Shown: positions 53,213-61,332 of the stretch, in pieces | Layout: each line of letters starts with the position of its first letter | Numbering within the stretch: the first letter of the stretch is position 1 | NCBI GenBank assembly: GCA_964412375.1 | Contig: CAYPOD010000007.1 | Coordinates: 1-64,000, forward strand | DNA: 64,000 nt | Direction: 5' to 3' | Source: CADEDV01 sp964412375 | GTDB lineage: Bacteria > Bacteroidota > Bacteroidia > Chitinophagales > Chitinophagaceae | The notes under the pieces: generated by a model | Told to the model about the DNA's origin: nothing | Databases searched by the model: none | Seen by the model: the letters and a program-made list of their open reading frames with translations, nothing else | Program-made: the position numbers and the translations under genes

Positions 53213-54895
53213 ATGAAAAAAATATTTTTAATTGCTTCGCTGCTATATGCAGTCTGCTTATCCGGGCAACAACTTAGTTACCGCAACCCGATACTGGCCG
53301 GTTTTTATCCTGACCCCACTATTTGCCGTGCGGGTGATGATTATTATATAACCAATTCCACATTTGTTTATTTCCCGGGGCTTCCCATATTTCATAGTAA
53401 AGACCTGGTAAACTGGAAACAGATCGGAAATGCGATTGACAGGGCCGAACAGATGGATTTTGCCGGCGCCGGTGTGTCAAGAGGTTTGTTTGCACCATCC
53501 ATTTCTTACCACAAGGGAACTTTCTACATTGTGTGTACATGGATTGACCGGATTGGCAATTTTGTGATCACGGCCAAAGATCCGAAAGGCCCCTGGAGCA
53601 ATCCTGTTGCACTGCCACAGGTGAATGGTATTGATCCTGCCCTCTTCTTTGATGAAGATGACAAAGCTTATATCATTTACAACAGCATTCCTCCCGACAA
53701 TAAGCCGATGCATGACGGTCACCGCACCATCCGCATGTATCCTTTTGACTGGCAAAACCTGAAAGTCACCGGCAGTGAAATTTTGTTGGTGAATGGCGGA
53801 ACAGATATGGCTAAAAAACCAGTGTGGATCGAAGCGCCGCATATCATCAAAAAGGATAGCTGGTATTACTTGATTTGTGCAGAAGGCGGCACGGGTTATA
53901 ATCATTCGGAGGTGGTTTTCAGAAGTAAAGAGGTTGCAGGACCTTATGTGCCATATGAAAAGAACCCGATCCTTACTCAGCGGCACCTGGATCGTACACG
54001 ATCCAACCCTGTCACTACAACCGGTCATGCTGATTTTGTAGAAACAAAAGATGGCAAATGGTATGCAGTGTTTTTAGGTTGCCGGCCATATGAAGAAGAT
54101 CATTATAATATCGGGAGAGAAACATTCATGTTACCGGTGACATGGAAAGATGGCTGGCCGCATATTTTAGAAGGAGATGAAACAGTGCAGTTCAAATACC
54201 CTGTGCCAATGCCTGACCTTACAAAAAAGGTAAACAATCCCTACACAGGCAATTTTGTTTATAAAGATGACTTTAAAAGCAGCCAGTTAGACTATCGCTG
54301 GATTTTCTTAAGGGCACCTAAAGAAAACTGGTATAGCCTGGATGAAAAAAAAGGATGGTTGTCTGTAAAACTGCGGCCTGAGACAGTAAGGCAAAGACAA
54401 AACCCATCATTTGCCGGGCATCGCCAGCAGCATATGAAAGGAGAGGCTGTAACTTCCTTATCATTTAATGCAGCCGCTGAAAACGAAAAAGCAGGGCTTA
54501 TCATTTTTCAGAATGAACAACATCATTATTTTATCTGCCAGTCTGTAAAAGATAACCAGCCGGTGATTGAACTATTCAAAGGCCCCGGCAACCGTAATGC
54601 AGACAAAGAACCGGAGCTTCTTGCCTGGCAGCCATTAAAACAGAAAAAACAATCGCTGCAACTGAAAATCACATTTGATAAAGCCGATTATGCATTCTGG
54701 TTTTCCACAGGCGACAATAAATGGGAATTGCTGAAAGACAAAGTGGATGGCAAGTTTTTAAGCACCTCCACCGCCGGCGGGTTTGTTGGCAGTGTGTTTG
54801 GGCTTTACGCCAGCTCCAACGGGAAAACAAGTGAAAGCAAAGCTTATTTTGACTGGTTTGAATACAAAGGAGACGATGAAGTATTTAAACAATAA
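53213..54895 (+). CDS. GH43 beta-xylosidase with C-terminal beta-sandwich
   Basis: 560 residues with a signal peptide of about 19 residues. The propeller starts N-P-I-L-A-G-F-Y-P-D-P with general base Asp34; E-A-P-H-I-I-K carries the likely acid Glu. Residues ~345-560 are the ConA-like C2 domain of xylosidases. It is the classic xylosidase type, stronger in family features than the 22367-23941 paralogue, and would release xylose from xylo-oligosaccharides produced by the GH10 next door. It ends the + strand operon. Confidence 0.92.
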   Translation: MKKIFLIASLLYAVCLSGQQLSYRNPILAGFYPDPTICRAGDDYYITNSTFVYFPGLPIFHSKDLVNWKQIGNAIDRAEQMDFAGAGVSRGLFAPSISYHKGTFYIVCTWIDRIGNFVITAKDPKGPWSNPVALPQVNGIDPALFFDEDDKAYIIYNSIPPDNKPMHDGHRTIRMYPFDWQNLKVTGSEILLVNGGTDMAKKPVWIEAPHIIKKDSWYYLICAEGGTGYNHSEVVFRSKEVAGPYVPYEKNPILTQRHLDRTRSNPVTTTGHADFVETKDGKWYAVFLGCRPYEEDHYNIGRETFMLPVTWKDGWPHILEGDETVQFKYPVPMPDLTKKVNNPYTGNFVYKDDFKSSQLDYRWIFLRAPKENWYSLDEKKGWLSVKLRPETVRQRQNPSFAGHRQQHMKGEAVTSLSFNAAAENEKAGLIIFQNEQHHYFICQSVKDNQPVIELFKGPGNRNADKEPELLAWQPLKQKKQSLQLKITFDKADYAFWFSTGDNKWELLKDKVDGKFLSTSTAGGFVGSVFGLYASSNGKTSESKAYFDWFEYKGDDEVFKQ

Positions 54896-54900
54896 TTTTC

Positions 54901-54946
54901 ATGCTGCGGTGCAAAGACACTTCGATGTTTTTTTGAAGCGCAGCAT
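54901..54946. terminator. Possible hairpin between convergent genes
   Basis: The arms atgctgcg (54901-54908) and cgcagcat (54939-54946) are complementary, with a further cttc/gaag pair inside the loop. It lies between the stops at 54895 and 54964. There is no clean U-tract, so terminator function is uncertain. Confidence 0.35.
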
Positions 54947-54963
54947 CTTGGTGAAAAAAAATT

Positions 54964-57030
54964 TTACTGACTCAGCAAGCTTTGTAAAATAACTGACACT
55001 TTCTCCGGGTTCGGCAGCATCGCCTGTTCCAGTCCCATATTCATCGGCACAGCCGGCAGGTTCAATGCACCCAGCACTTCCACCGGTGCATCGAGTGACT
55101 GAAAACAGTTTTTGGAAATTCTTCCGGCCAATGCTTCTGCAAATGAATTGTTTTGCTGCTCTTCTGTAAGCACCAGGCATTTTCCATGCAGCTTCACTCT
55201 TTCGAATATCAACTTTTCATCAAGGGGAAATAATGTCCGCAGATCAACGATCTCTACCCGGCCTTTAAAGTTCTTTGCTGCTGCTTTTGCCCAATACACA
55301 CCCATGCCATAGGTGACAACAACACAACTTTCACCAGCATCAATAATTTCTTTATCGGCCTCCAATATAATATTGGCCTTGCCCAGCGGAATGATATAAT
55401 CCCGGGATGGTTCCGGCATTTTGGCGTCCTCTGTTCCGGGCACTTTGCTCCAGTAAAGACCTTTATGCTCCAGCATCACCACAGGGTTACCGTCATAAAA
55501 AGCAGCTTTCATCAACCCTTTCATATCTGCTGCATTGGAAGGATAAACCACTTTGATACCTTTCACAGATAGAACTGTCGTTTCAACAGAACCACTATGA
55601 TAAGGGCCACCGCCACCATAAGCACCGACAGGCACACGAAGGATCATAGAAACCGGGAACTTGCCGCAGCTCAGGTAACAGCTTTTTGAAATCTCCGTCA
55701 CCAGTTGATTGAAGCCGGGATAGATATAATCAGCAAACTGCACTTCCACAATTGGTTTCAACCCCACTGCATGCATACCAACGGTTGAACCAACAATATA
55801 AGCTTCCTGTATAGCCGTGTTGAAAACACGAAGATCACCAAAACGTTCAGCCAATGTTGCGGCTTCACGAAATACACCTCCCAGCCTTCTGCCTACATCC
55901 TGTCCATATAAAACACATTCCGGGTGTTCTTCCATCAGTTCGCGGATGGCAAACAAAGCAGCATCCACCATCATCACTTTTTCTGAACCAGCAGGGCTTC
56001 TTTCCCCTTTTTCGACAGTGACAGATGTTGGAACAAAAACATAGTCATCTACAGTGTTGGGATCAGGCTCCGGAGCAGCCACTGCTTTGGCAAACTCAAT
56101 TTCGATAAAATGTGCAGCTTCTTTTTCGATTTGCTGCAATTCAAACTCCGACAATCCTCTTTCCAATAATTTCTTTTTCAATTTGGGGCCGGGATCATGT
56201 TCCAAATGCCGGGCCCAGTCTTCTTCTGTTCTGTAAAAATCTTTTCTTACACCACTGGTATGATGTCCCAGCAAAGGCACCTGTGCATGAACGAGGTAAG
56301 GTTTTCTTTCGCGGCGGACAAACCCACACACTTGCTTCATCACACTGTATGACGCTTCAAAATCACTACCATCCACCTGGATGCGGTTCATTCCTTTGAA
56401 ACCAGCAGCAAATTCAAAAGCATTCATCGCCCTTGCTTCTTCCGCTGTTACACTGATGCCCCAGTTATTATCCTGTACCAGGTAAATAACCGGAAGTTGT
56501 TTTAGCACCGCAAATTGGAATGCTTCGCTTACTTCACCTTCCGTAACACTTGCATCACCCAAAGAACAGATTACAACCGGAAGTTCATCATTTGCACCTT
56601 TATTTAGCTTAGCAACATTTGTCTTTTCCCAAAACTGAATTCCCTGTGCAATTCCTGTTGTGGGTATCACCTGCATTCCTGTAGCGCTGCTTTGATGAAT
56701 GATAGTTGGCTTATCGCTGCCTTTATAATTGGGGTGATTATAATATTCCCTGCCACCGGTGAAAATATCATTGCCTTTGGCCAGCAATTGCAGCATCAGT
56801 TCATAGGGTGAAAAGCCGAGGCCCAGCATCATGCTTTCGTCGCGGTAGTAAGGACTCACAAAATCCTGCGGCTGCAACTGGAAAGCGGTGGCTAATTGAA
56901 TGGCTTCGTGACCGCGGGAAGTGGAATGAACGTATTTGCAAACGGAACGATTGGTCTCGTATGTTTCGGCCATCACTTTGGCCCGGCACATCAGGCGGTA
57001 AGCTTCGAGTAATAAAGATGTTTCTATCAT
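54964..57030 (-). CDS. 2-oxoacid dehydrogenase E1, fused alpha and beta subunits
   Basis: 688 residues from ATG 57030; a TTG three codons earlier is less likely. Residues 1-~330 are the E1-alpha part, with a thiamine-diphosphate motif G-D-A-S-V-T-E-G then Q-D-N-N-W-G-I-S. Residues ~350-688 are E1-beta, with L-Y-G-Q-D-V-G, the E-V-Q-F-A-D-Y-I-Y-P-G segment and the C-terminal swivel domain (L-D-E-K-L-I-F-E-R-V). It decarboxylates branched-chain or related 2-oxoacids and passes the acyl group to an E2. Single-chain E1 is common in Bacteroidota. It is probably housekeeping and unrelated to the polysaccharide locus. Confidence 0.9.
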   Translation of the reverse strand: MIETSLLLEAYRLMCRAKVMAETYETNRSVCKYVHSTSRGHEAIQLATAFQLQPQDFVSPYYRDESMMLGLGFSPYELMLQLLAKGNDIFTGGREYYNHPNYKGSDKPTIIHQSSATGMQVIPTTGIAQGIQFWEKTNVAKLNKGANDELPVVICSLGDASVTEGEVSEAFQFAVLKQLPVIYLVQDNNWGISVTAEEARAMNAFEFAAGFKGMNRIQVDGSDFEASYSVMKQVCGFVRRERKPYLVHAQVPLLGHHTSGVRKDFYRTEEDWARHLEHDPGPKLKKKLLERGLSEFELQQIEKEAAHFIEIEFAKAVAAPEPDPNTVDDYVFVPTSVTVEKGERSPAGSEKVMMVDAALFAIRELMEEHPECVLYGQDVGRRLGGVFREAATLAERFGDLRVFNTAIQEAYIVGSTVGMHAVGLKPIVEVQFADYIYPGFNQLVTEISKSCYLSCGKFPVSMILRVPVGAYGGGGPYHSGSVETTVLSVKGIKVVYPSNAADMKGLMKAAFYDGNPVVMLEHKGLYWSKVPGTEDAKMPEPSRDYIIPLGKANIILEADKEIIDAGESCVVVTYGMGVYWAKAAAKNFKGRVEIVDLRTLFPLDEKLIFERVKLHGKCLVLTEEQQNNSFAEALAGRISKNCFQSLDAPVEVLGALNLPAVPMNMGLEQAMLPNPEKVSVILQSLLSQ

Positions 57031-57085
57031 GAACAGCAAGCAATGAAAGCAGCAAAATTAGGGCAATCAGGTTGAGCTGCTAATG

Positions 57086-57107
57086 AAAAACCGGCCCGAA
57101 GGCCGGC
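57086..57107 (-). terminator. UUCG-tetraloop terminator after the FAH-family gene
   Basis: On the - strand the sequence reads ccggcc-ttcg-ggccgg followed by TTTTT: a 6-bp GC stem with a UUCG tetraloop and U-tract. It lies 72 bases after the stop at 57179 and separates that gene from the E1 gene. A second hairpin, cctgtc-cgca-gacagg (57135-57150), lies just before it without a U-tract. Confidence 0.85.
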
Positions 57108-57178
57108 ATTTTCTCATGTGAGCTATTGGTTTTGCCTGTCCGCAGACAGGATATAACAACTTTGCTTGGTTTATTTAT

Positions 57179-57790
57179 TTATTTCACTTCGAGGGCAAAT
57201 AGGCTGTCATCTTCGATAAAGCCCTCCAGTTCGTCACCCACCACCACTTCACCCACACCGGCAGGGGTGCCTGTAAAGATCATATCGCCGATATTGACAG
57301 AAAAATAATTAGAAATATAGGAGACGATCGTATCAAAATTGTGGATCATGTTGCCTGAATTGCCCTGCTGCACCAGTTCCTTATTTTTATACAAACAGAA
57401 ATTAATGTCTTTTTTGTTTTTGATATTGGCCAGCGGAATCCATTTTCCTACTACGGCTGAATTATCCCATGCTTTTGCTTTTTCCCAGGGAAGCCCTTTT
57501 GCTTTCAGTTCATTCTGGATGTCCCTTGCGGTGAAGTCGATACCCGTTGAAATGGCATCATAATATTTGCCGGCAAATTTTTCCTGTATGTATTTCCCGT
57601 TTTTGCTGATACGCAGCACCAGTTCACATTCGTAATGGAGTTCATTGGTGAATTCGGGATAATAAAAAGGTGTATGCGGCTGGAGCAAAGCACTTTTCGG
57701 CTTCATAAAAATGACCGGCTCATCAGGGATCTCGTTTCCCAGCTCTTCGGCATGAGCTGCATAATTACGGCCTACACAAAAAATCTTCAT
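57179..57790 (-). CDS. Fumarylacetoacetate hydrolase-family protein
   Basis: 203 residues, cytoplasmic, the compact single-domain form. Metal ligands lie in Y-E-C-E-L-V and the Asp of G-I-D-F-T-A-R-D; F-T-G-T-P-A-G-V-G is the family end motif. Short members of this group are acylpyruvases or oxaloacetate tautomerase/decarboxylases. It is only distantly like the 277-residue FAH protein at 50196 and belongs to the housekeeping run here, with its own terminator. No pathway link to the polysaccharide locus is evident. Confidence 0.85.
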   Translation of the reverse strand: MKIFCVGRNYAAHAEELGNEIPDEPVIFMKPKSALLQPHTPFYYPEFTNELHYECELVLRISKNGKYIQEKFAGKYYDAISTGIDFTARDIQNELKAKGLPWEKAKAWDNSAVVGKWIPLANIKNKKDINFCLYKNKELVQQGNSGNMIHNFDTIVSYISNYFSVNIGDMIFTGTPAGVGEVVVGDELEGFIEDDSLFALEVK

Positions 57791-57956
57791 AAACAGGCTT
57801 GTTTGTGTTTAAATACATCGGATACATGACTCGGGGCTGTTCATCCCATATATTCACTGTTATTCATTATGTGTATTGGATTTCAGGCTGTACTGGCATT
57901 ATTCTATGCCTTTATATAAGGACAGGGCTGCTAAAGTAAGTAATCAATCTGATTTA

Positions 57957-58532
57957 TCATAAAGAAAAATCTTTATTATTTACCTGGTTCATGGCTATGG
58001 CAAGTCCTTCTAAAACAAAAGTTTCGATTGCTTCTACCGATCTTTCGATCTTGTGTTTTACCAGGGATTCTTCACCGGCTTTCCATTTGTCCAACACAAA
58101 ATCAGACTGCTGGCCGCGGGGGTAATCATTGCCTATTCCAAAGCGCAACCTGGGGTATTTTGTGGTGCCGATCACCTCCTGCACACTTCGCAGGCCATTA
58201 TGCCCTCCATCACTGCCGCCGGGTTTCATCTTCAGTTTGTTTAGCGGAATGGCCACCTCATCGGCAACAACCAGGATATTCTCCGGCTCCACTTTTTCCT
58301 TTTCCATCCAATATTTTACTGCCTTCCCGCTCAGGTTCATATAGGTGGTGGGGCAAATGCAAATAAGCTTCTTCCCTTTTATCTTTATTTCTGCCACATA
58401 GGCCAGCCGGCCGGTCTGGAATTTTCCACCGTGTTTTTGCACCAGCGCATTCACCACATCAAAGCCGATATTATGCCTTGTGTGTGCATATTCATCGCCA
58501 ATATTTCCCAAACCAACAATCAGGAATTTCAT
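57957..58532 (-). CDS. pth: Peptidyl-tRNA hydrolase
   Basis: 191 residues, normal length. V-G-L-G-N-I-G at the N terminus, catalytic His in T-R-H-N-I-G-F, P-T-T-Y-M-N-L-S-G and V-A-D-E-V-A, then G-G-H-N-G-L-R, are diagnostic of bacterial Pth. It frees tRNA from stalled peptidyl-tRNA in the cytoplasm. It follows the L25 gene on the same strand, but a strong terminator lies between them. Confidence 0.95.
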   Translation of the reverse strand: MKFLIVGLGNIGDEYAHTRHNIGFDVVNALVQKHGGKFQTGRLAYVAEIKIKGKKLICICPTTYMNLSGKAVKYWMEKEKVEPENILVVADEVAIPLNKLKMKPGGSDGGHNGLRSVQEVIGTTKYPRLRFGIGNDYPRGQQSDFVLDKWKAGEESLVKHKIERSVEAIETFVLEGLAIAMNQVNNKDFSL

Positions 58533-58570
58533 ATTTAATGATCAGGGTTCAAATATCGGTTGAAGTCAAT

Positions 58571-58596
58571 AAAAAACCCCGGCATTCAGGCCGGGG
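58571..58596 (-). terminator. Rho-independent terminator after L25
   Basis: On the - strand a 7-bp GC stem (arms 58590-58596 and 58577-58583) with a 6-base loop is followed by six T (58576-58571). It starts 24 bases after the L25 stop and ends the prs–L25 transcript. Confidence 0.9.
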
Positions 58597-58619
58597 TGCT
58601 GTATAATCTTTTCCTGAAA

Positions 58620-59249
58620 TTATTTTTTGGCGGCAGCGGGTGCAGCAGCGGCAGCAGCAGGGGCAGCAGCAGCCGCAGGTGTAGCAGCAGCTTCTTCCTG
58701 TTTCAGTTGCCTTGTCAGCACCACAGATGCGATGGGAATACGGGGAGAGTTCAGGATTTCATAATGCTCCTCTTTCACATCTTCCACCCTGATATTACCA
58801 TTCAGATCGAGTTCGTCAATTGGCACTTCGATCTGCTCTTTCAGGTGTTTGGGATATGTTTTCACCTTCAGGGATTTCATTTTGGTAATGAGTTTACCAC
58901 CATCCTTTACCCCTTTGGAAACTCCGGTAAATTTCAGCGGAATATCGGCGATCACTTTCTTGTCATCCACCAGTTCCAGCAGGTCCACATGAATCAGGGC
59001 ATCGTTCACTTTGTCAAACTGCAGGTCTTTCATGATAGTGCGGTAAGTTTTACCATCCAATACCACTTCTGCAATCTGGAAACTTGGTGTATACACTAAA
59101 TTTTTGAAAGCTGCAGCAGGAGCGGCGAAATTGATCTCCTGTGAGCCGCCATAAATTACACCAGGCACCAGTCCCTGAGAGCGGAGTTGTCGGGTGGCGC
59201 TTTTGCCGAATCCGGTCCTCAGTTGTCCTTCGATTGTAATTGTTTTCAT
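58620..59249 (-). CDS. rplY: 50S ribosomal protein L25/general stress protein Ctc
   Basis: 209 residues from ATG 59249. A longer frame reaches 59348, but it would overlap prs and lacks homology. The start M-K-T-I-T-I-E-G-Q-L-R and G-K-S-A-T-R-Q-L-R-S-Q-G-L-V-P-G-V-I-Y-G-G are the L25 5S-rRNA-binding domain; residues ~95-185 are the C-terminal TL5/Ctc beta domain. The last ~23 residues are almost only Ala and Pro ending in Lys-Lys, a low-complexity tail common in this phylum. It lies 19 bases after prs. Confidence 0.93.
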   Translation of the reverse strand: MKTITIEGQLRTGFGKSATRQLRSQGLVPGVIYGGSQEINFAAPAAAFKNLVYTPSFQIAEVVLDGKTYRTIMKDLQFDKVNDALIHVDLLELVDDKKVIADIPLKFTGVSKGVKDGGKLITKMKSLKVKTYPKHLKEQIEVPIDELDLNGNIRVEDVKEEHYEILNSPRIPIASVVLTRQLKQEEAAATPAAAAAPAAAAAAPAAAKK

Positions 59250-59268
59250 TATTATGTTGTTTTGTTTT

Positions 59269-60216
59269 TTACTTGTTTCTGCGTTGCGAATGAATAAACA
59301 GGCTGGTGATGCTCTTATTCTCAAACGCATTCCGGATGGCCACTGCAAAAAGCTCGGCTACCGAAATCACTTTGATCTTTGAACTCTCTTTCTGCAGGGG
59401 AATTGTATCACAAACGATCAGTTCCTCCAGCACACTGTTCTCAATATTCTCATAAGCCTTACCGCTCAGCACTGGGTGGGTGATCAATGCCCTTACCGAC
59501 CTGGCACCTTTTTCTTTTAAAAGAGCTGCACTTTTGGCCAGTGTGCCGCCGGTGTCGCAGATGTCATCTATGATCACAATATCCCTATCTGTCACATCTC
59601 CGATAACCACCATGCTCGCAATCTCGTTGGCCCTTTTCCGGTGCTTGTCACAGATCACCATTTCTGCATTAAAGTAACTGGCGATCTCCCTGATGCGGTT
59701 GGTAGCTCCCACATCGGGGGCCGCAAAGGTAAGGTTTTCAAGCCTCAGATTCTCTATGTAAGGGATAAAAACTGCGTGACTGTCCAAATGATCCACTGGA
59801 ATATCAAAATAGCCCTGAATTTGGGGGGCATGAAGGTCCATGGTGATGACCCGGTCTGCACCAGCTGCCACTAACATATTGGCAACCAACTTGCTGCCGA
59901 TGGCAACCCGTGGCCGGTCCTTTCGGTCTTGACGGGCATAACCATAATAAGGTATAACAGCAATGACTTTGTAGGCGGAGGCACGCCTGGCAGCATCAAT
60001 CATCAGGAGGAGTTCCATCAGGTTCTCAGCCGGTGAAAAAGTGCTTTGAATGAGGAATACATAGTCGCCCCTTACACTTTCCAGGAAAATGGGGGAAATC
60101 TCGCCATCACTGAAACGCTGGATATTTACTTTCCCTAAATGTGTTCCGAATCGTTTGCAGATCTGTTCGGCTAACTTCTGAGAACCAGTGCCGGAGAAAA
60201 TTTTCGCAGTTTGCAT
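59269..60216 (-). CDS. prs: Ribose-phosphate pyrophosphokinase
   Basis: 315 residues, normal length. F-S-D-G-E-I, the A-R-Q-D-R-K ATP loop, D-L-H-A-P-Q-I-Q-G-Y-F and the PRPP loop I-D-D-I-C-D-T-G-G-T are all present. It makes PRPP from ribose 5-phosphate and ATP for nucleotide and amino acid synthesis. First gene of the prs–L25 transcript. Confidence 0.97.
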   Translation of the reverse strand: MQTAKIFSGTGSQKLAEQICKRFGTHLGKVNIQRFSDGEISPIFLESVRGDYVFLIQSTFSPAENLMELLLMIDAARRASAYKVIAVIPYYGYARQDRKDRPRVAIGSKLVANMLVAAGADRVITMDLHAPQIQGYFDIPVDHLDSHAVFIPYIENLRLENLTFAAPDVGATNRIREIASYFNAEMVICDKHRKRANEIASMVVIGDVTDRDIVIIDDICDTGGTLAKSAALLKEKGARSVRALITHPVLSGKAYENIENSVLEELIVCDTIPLQKESSKIKVISVAELFAVAIRNAFENKSITSLFIHSQRRNK

Positions 60217-60298
60217 GGAGAAATAATGTGCGGCGAAGATAGGACTGTCACCGCAATGATGCCCTTAACTGCAAAAAAATTGACCGGTACGAAGCTAT

Positions 60299-60514
60299 TT
60301 AACGCATCGCGACAGTAGCAGCAACGGGTGCTGTGGTTTTCGCCGGGGTTTCTTTGGCAGATGAATTTTCAGTGCCGGAAGAAGACCGGGGATTAAATGT
60401 GTAAAAAAGTGAGGAACAAATAAAAATCGAGAAGGCCAGAACCACCACATAAACGCCGGCAAAAAACAAGATCGGGTGAAGGGCTCCTACAGGGCTTACT
60501 TTTTTGGTTTTCAT
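60299..60514 (-). CDS. Small single-pass membrane protein, function unknown
   Basis: 71 residues. A basic start (M-K-T-K-K) leads to one membrane segment at ~13-40, then a Ser/Thr/Ala-rich tail. It is divergent from radC and 82 bases upstream of prs on the same strand. No domain is recognised. It looks like a real gene because it has a good membrane segment and no competing frame, but it could be dispensable. Confidence 0.6.
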   Translation of the reverse strand: MKTKKVSPVGALHPILFFAGVYVVVLAFSIFICSSLFYTFNPRSSSGTENSSAKETPAKTTAPVAATVAMR

Positions 60515-60628
60515 ACTTAGCAGATTTTAGGGGTTTTCAATGAAATTGGATTTCAACCTAACCGGTAGCTTGTTTCAATACCGGTATTTAGTATTGATAA
60601 CGCCAAAAATATTGGTTAAATTGTTTTC

Positions 60629-61321
60629 ATGCAAGAGCATAAGTACTCAATTAAAAAATGGGCAAAAGACGACAGGCCCCGGGAAAAACTACTACTGTCA
60701 GGTGCCGAAAACCTGAGCCATTCTGAATTACTAGCCATTCTTATCCACAATGGCACCCGTGAAAAAACAGCGGTTGATCTTGCCAAAGATGTGTTGCGGC
60801 TGGGCAAAGACAACCTGAATGAACTGGGCCGGCTTTCTGTTAAGGATTTAATGAAAATAAAGGGCATTGGAGAGGCAAAAGCCATTACCATCGCTGCCGC
60901 CCTGGAATTGGGCCGCAGAAGACAAGCGGCTTCATCTTTAGAGAAACCAGTCATTTCCACCAGCAATGATATTGCCCGGTTTCTGCAGTCGAAATTCAGA
61001 GACCTGCGCCATGAGATCTTTGCCGTTTTATACCTCAACAGGGCCAATAAAGTGAAACATTTTGAGATCATCAGCGAGGGTGGAATCACCGGCACAGTGG
61101 CCGATCCACGGGTCATTTTGCGAAAAGCACTGGAGGAAGATGCCGTGAGCATTATTTTATGTCATAATCATCCTTCCGGCAGTCTGCGCCCAAGCCGGGC
61201 CGATGAACAACTTACAGCTAAAATAAAGGGGGCAGCCATGTTATTTGATATTCATGTGCTGGATCATATTATTGTCAGCGAAGAAGGGTATTTCAGTTTT
61301 GCCGATGAAGGACTTTTATAG
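60629..61321 (+). CDS. radC: RadC/JAB-domain protein
   Basis: 230 residues. The N-terminal helix-hairpin-helix part (G-I-G-E-A-K-A-I-T-I-A-A-A-L-E-L-G) precedes the JAMM metalloprotease-like domain with C-H-N-H-P-S-G-S and the downstream S-R-A-D-E. Named for DNA repair, but the true role is unsettled. It is convergent with uvrA, 11 bases between stops. Confidence 0.93.
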   Translation: MQEHKYSIKKWAKDDRPREKLLLSGAENLSHSELLAILIHNGTREKTAVDLAKDVLRLGKDNLNELGRLSVKDLMKIKGIGEAKAITIAAALELGRRRQAASSLEKPVISTSNDIARFLQSKFRDLRHEIFAVLYLNRANKVKHFEIISEGGITGTVADPRVILRKALEEDAVSIILCHNHPSGSLRPSRADEQLTAKIKGAAMLFDIHVLDHIIVSEEGYFSFADEGLL

Positions 61322-61332
61322 GCAATGCATCG

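Noticed and set aside
57135..57150. cctgtc-cgca-gacagg as a mobile-element or repeat-family copy
   Set aside because: Only one copy was noticed in the window; it is more simply a second hairpin in the terminator region.
58533..58559. gggttcaaat resembling a tRNA T-loop
   Set aside because: No cloverleaf arms can be drawn around it in the short gap before pth.
59250..59348. Longer N terminus for L25
   Set aside because: It would overlap the prs coding end and lacks any resemblance to L25; ATG 59249 begins the conserved domain.
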